Shown here in pieces: positions 5,461 to 7,238 of a stretch of 7,238 nucleotides of DNA; position 1 is the first letter of the stretch, and every line of letters starts with the position of its first letter. The notes under the pieces were generated by a model. That model did no database searches and was not told where the DNA came from. It saw nothing but the letters and a program-made list of their open reading frames with translations. The stretch is taken from positions 1-7,238 of the forward strand of contig JAPORL010000177.1 in assembly GCA_026712605.1 (NCBI GenBank), in the 5' to 3' direction. This stretch comes from Pseudobdellovibrionaceae bacterium (GTDB taxonomy: Bacteria > Bdellovibrionota > Bdellovibrionia > Bdellovibrionales > UBA1609). The position numbers and the translations under genes are program-made.

Positions 5461-7238
5461 TCCACTACTAGAATTAATACAGTGTCCAGTTTCACGTCCA
5501 TGATAGGGTGAAGCTTCAACCCAAGTTTCACCCACTCCCACTCCTAACTGATATCTTACTACTTTGCAAGCTTGTTTAGTACCAGGATTAAATATCCTAA
5601 TAGGACACCGTCGTTTGTTATTTCGTTCATTCCGTTCACGTTTCTGTCCATCTTTTGAGACACGTTGACAGTTATTTATAACAGCAGTCCAATTTCCATT
5701 GTTGCAAGTATATTTGCAGTCCCTATTCATTCCAAGTCTTAAGAGCGGTCCATGACTACTCATTATTCTGTGACTAAAAATAGAACATCTTCCTCGTATA
5801 GTAACACCGCCATTAGTTTCCCTTAAATGACAATATGCATGTCCTTTAAAACCATTCTGTCCTTTAAAAACTTGAGCAGTACAAGGGCTTCCACCTTCAC
5901 ATTGATTAGCAGTTGCATTCCAGTTGGGTTTATTTGTTGGGCACTCACATTGGTTAGTATTTGAATCCCATCTCGTTTTTTCCCCTGTGCAAGCTACACA
6001 ATTGGTTCCATCCCAGTTTGGTTTATCTGTTGGACACTCACATTGATTGTTATTCCAGACTTTCCCCCCTGTGCAAGGAGCTTGGCAATTGGTTCCATCC
6101 CAGTTTGGTTTATCTGCAGGACACTCACACTTATCAACATTCCAGACTTTTCCGCCTGTGCAAGTTATACAATTTGCTCCATAAGTGTTATCAGGGCAAA
6201 CACATTGAGTTCCATCCCATTTAGTTTTTGGCGCTGTACAAGGAGCTTGGCAAGTTGTACCATCCCAGTTGGGTTTATCTGCTGGACATACACATTTTGT
6301 TCCATCCCAGCCAGTTTTTGGAGCTATGCACCAACAATCATTTCCTCTCCATTCTGCACCTTCTACACATTTTTTACATTGAGTTCCATCCCATTTAGGT
6401 TTATCTGCAGGACACTCACATTGGTTATTATTCCAGACTTTTCCGCCTGTGCAAGCTATACAATTTGCTCCATAAGTGTTATCAGGACACACACATTGAG
6501 TTCCATCCCATTTAGTTTTTGGCGCTGTACAAGGAGCTTGGCAAGTTGTACCATCCCAGTTGGGTTTATCTGCTGGACATACACATTTTGTTCCATCCCA
6601 GCCAGTTTTTGGAGCTATGCACCAACAATCATTTCCTCTCCATTCTGCACCTTCTACACATTTTTTACAATTTGTTCCATCCCATTTTGGTTTATCTGCT
6701 GGACACTCACATTGGTTATTATTCCAGACTTTTCCGCCTGTGCAAGGAGCTTGGCAAGTTGTACCATCCCAGTTTGGTGTAGTTGCTGGGCACTGACAAG
6801 TTTTAGTAGTTATGTTCCAAGGTTCTTGTCCTGTACAAGAGATACAGGTATCTGTTATATCAAAGTGTGGAGTAGTTGCTGGACACTCACAAGTATTAGT
6901 ATTTGTATTTCTTTGCTGACCTCCAGTACAAACAACCATCTGAGGAATAAGGACACAAGAGCTTGTTCCAGCATCCCACTGGTTTCCATTTGGACAAGCG
7001 CAAGCCACACCATTAAACTCTTGTCCTCCTGTACAACTAGCAATAGCTGTAAAACTACATCCAGAGCCACAGGTTCCTCCATGCACAATCACTCCGTTTT
7101 TTCCGGATATACAAGAAGGGGCAGAATTATAAGCTGAAGCTTTTAAATCCACTTGTAAACACCAATCCTTTTCCCATTTGCTTATGGAAGTTTGAGAGGA
7201 GCTGTTGTTTATTTTAAAAACTCCATTTACAGCTTGAA
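5398..7238 (-). CDS. large cysteine-rich modular repeat protein, N-terminus outside window
   Basis: The frame is open from the TAA at 5398-5400 to the right window edge (612 complete codons), so the gene is 5'-truncated here. GTG at 7150-7152 is an internal valine: upstream codons read on in frame (for example ISKWEKDWCLQVDLKA). Most of it (about 5890-7030) is a chain of short modules of the type C-x2-G-x2-W-x(n)-C-x-C-P-x4-P-x-W-D-G-T-x-C, about 16 in all, with EGF-like spacing and an even 14 cysteines per 97-residue block. Such density implies disulfides and therefore export; the signal sequence would be outside the window. The C-terminus holds two related domains ending in CKYTCNNGNWTAVINNC and CSYRCSDGTWIKQANTC, separated by a basic linker (KRERNERNNKRR). 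I recognise no named family. A surface, adhesion or pilus-associated role is inference only. Confidence 0.9.
   Translation of the reverse strand, partial: QAVNGVFKINNSSSQTSISKWEKDWCLQVDLKASAYNSAPSCISGKNGVIVHGGTCGSGCSFTAIASCTGGQEFNGVACACPNGNQWDAGTSSCVLIPQMVVCTGGQQRNTNTNTCECPATTPHFDITDTCISCTGQEPWNITTKTCQCPATTPNWDGTTCQAPCTGGKVWNNNQCECPADKPKWDGTNCKKCVEGAEWRGNDCWCIAPKTGWDGTKCVCPADKPNWDGTTCQAPCTAPKTKWDGTQCVCPDNTYGANCIACTGGKVWNNNQCECPADKPKWDGTQCKKCVEGAEWRGNDCWCIAPKTGWDGTKCVCPADKPNWDGTTCQAPCTAPKTKWDGTQCVCPDNTYGANCITCTGGKVWNVDKCECPADKPNWDGTNCQAPCTGGKVWNNNQCECPTDKPNWDGTNCVACTGEKTRWDSNTNQCECPTNKPNWNATANQCEGGSPCTAQVFKGQNGFKGHAYCHLRETNGGVTIRGRCSIFSHRIMSSHGPLLRLGMNRDCKYTCNNGNWTAVINNCQRVSKDGQKRERNERNNKRRCPIRIFNPGTKQACKVVRYQLGVGVGETWVEASPYHGRETGHCINSSSGGCSYRCSDGTWIKQANTCGK
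6001..6140 (-). repeat. older, diverged module copies in the cysteine-rich gene
   Basis: This stretch carries two more copies of the sub-repeat built from 'GTTCCATCCCA', 'GGTTTATCTG', 'GGACACTCACA' and 'TTCCAGACTTT' (+ strand reading), also seen at about 6383-6440 and 6675-6731. They are less alike than the 291-bp pair and encode the modules with CECPTDKP and CECPADKP. Confidence 0.8.
6141..6431 (-). repeat. 291-bp intragenic repeat, C-terminal copy (A)
   Basis: One of two adjacent, gap-free 291-bp blocks (97 codons, 14 cysteines) inside the cysteine-rich gene. It differs from 6432-6722 at about eight positions by direct comparison, five of them near the 6378-6410 end. The length is a multiple of three, so the frame is kept. 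Phase is arbitrary. Confidence 0.95.
6432..6722 (-). repeat. 291-bp intragenic repeat, N-terminal copy (B)
   Basis: Near-identical partner of 6141-6431. A third start of the same block follows at 6723 (about 24 matching bases) before the sequence jumps to another point of the module pattern, as expected when unequal exchange occurs between shorter sub-repeats. Confidence 0.95.

Noticed and set aside
6001..6760. CRISPR-like appearance of repeated blocks
   Set aside because: The repeats keep a single long reading frame with a regular cysteine pattern, have no unique spacers of constant length, and no cas genes are near.
6043..7137. Long + strand frame (364 codons) opposite the cysteine-rich gene
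   Set aside because: It mirrors the repeats of the - strand gene, has no plausible ribosome binding site or domain, and is open only because the repeated - strand codons avoid stops in that frame.
7150..7152. GTG as the start of the cysteine-rich protein
   Set aside because: The frame stays open upstream to the window edge with protein-like content including another cysteine and tryptophans, and no Shine-Dalgarno precedes the GTG.

Overview
The window is AT-rich bacterial DNA. It holds a conserved housekeeping block on the + strand (about 400-4960), a decayed intergenic stretch with an insertion-sequence fossil (about 4960-5397), and the 3' part of a large, repetitive, cysteine-rich protein gene on the - strand (5398 to the window edge). 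The gene order cmk - rpsA - sppA - rhomboid - small protein points to a Gram-negative proteobacterium in the broad sense. The lipoprotein-type SppA and the small 'DKRM' protein make me lean towards a low-GC Bdellovibrionota/deltaproteobacterial-type lineage. An AT-rich alphaproteobacterium, where cmk-rpsA-sppA order also occurs, is not excluded. This placement is inference.

Layout. 1-256 holds two tandem copies of a 128-bp repeat with a hairpin-forming core, followed by a degenerate third copy; no convincing gene lies there. 402-1058 is cytidylate kinase (cmk). 1059-1209 is a leader with a hairpin, a perfect palindrome and a possible rpsA promoter. 1210-3075 is ribosomal protein S1 (rpsA) with six S1 domains. 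3086-3997 is an SppA-type S49 peptidase that appears to be a lipoprotein; its Shine-Dalgarno sequence overlaps the rpsA stop codon. 3998-4741 is a rhomboid intramembrane serine protease that begins directly after the sppA stop. 4773-4961 is a 62-residue charged protein with a strong ribosome binding site. The tight spacing from rpsA onward suggests one transcription unit linking translation with two membrane-associated proteases.

In 5201-5360 three successive reading frames together spell the C-terminus of an IS3-family transposase (OrfB), interrupted by frameshifts and a stop. This is a dead insertion-sequence remnant.

The - strand gene at 5398-7238 stays open to the window edge, so its start lies outside. 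It encodes at least 612 residues of disulfide-type modules (C-x-C-P ... W-D-G-T-x-C) and ends with two Y-x-C-x2-G-x-W-type domains. Two copies of a 291-bp (97-codon) block differ at only about eight bases, showing recent internal tandem duplication. This protein is the least explained and most interesting part of the window: probably exported, perhaps a surface or adhesion protein, function unknown.
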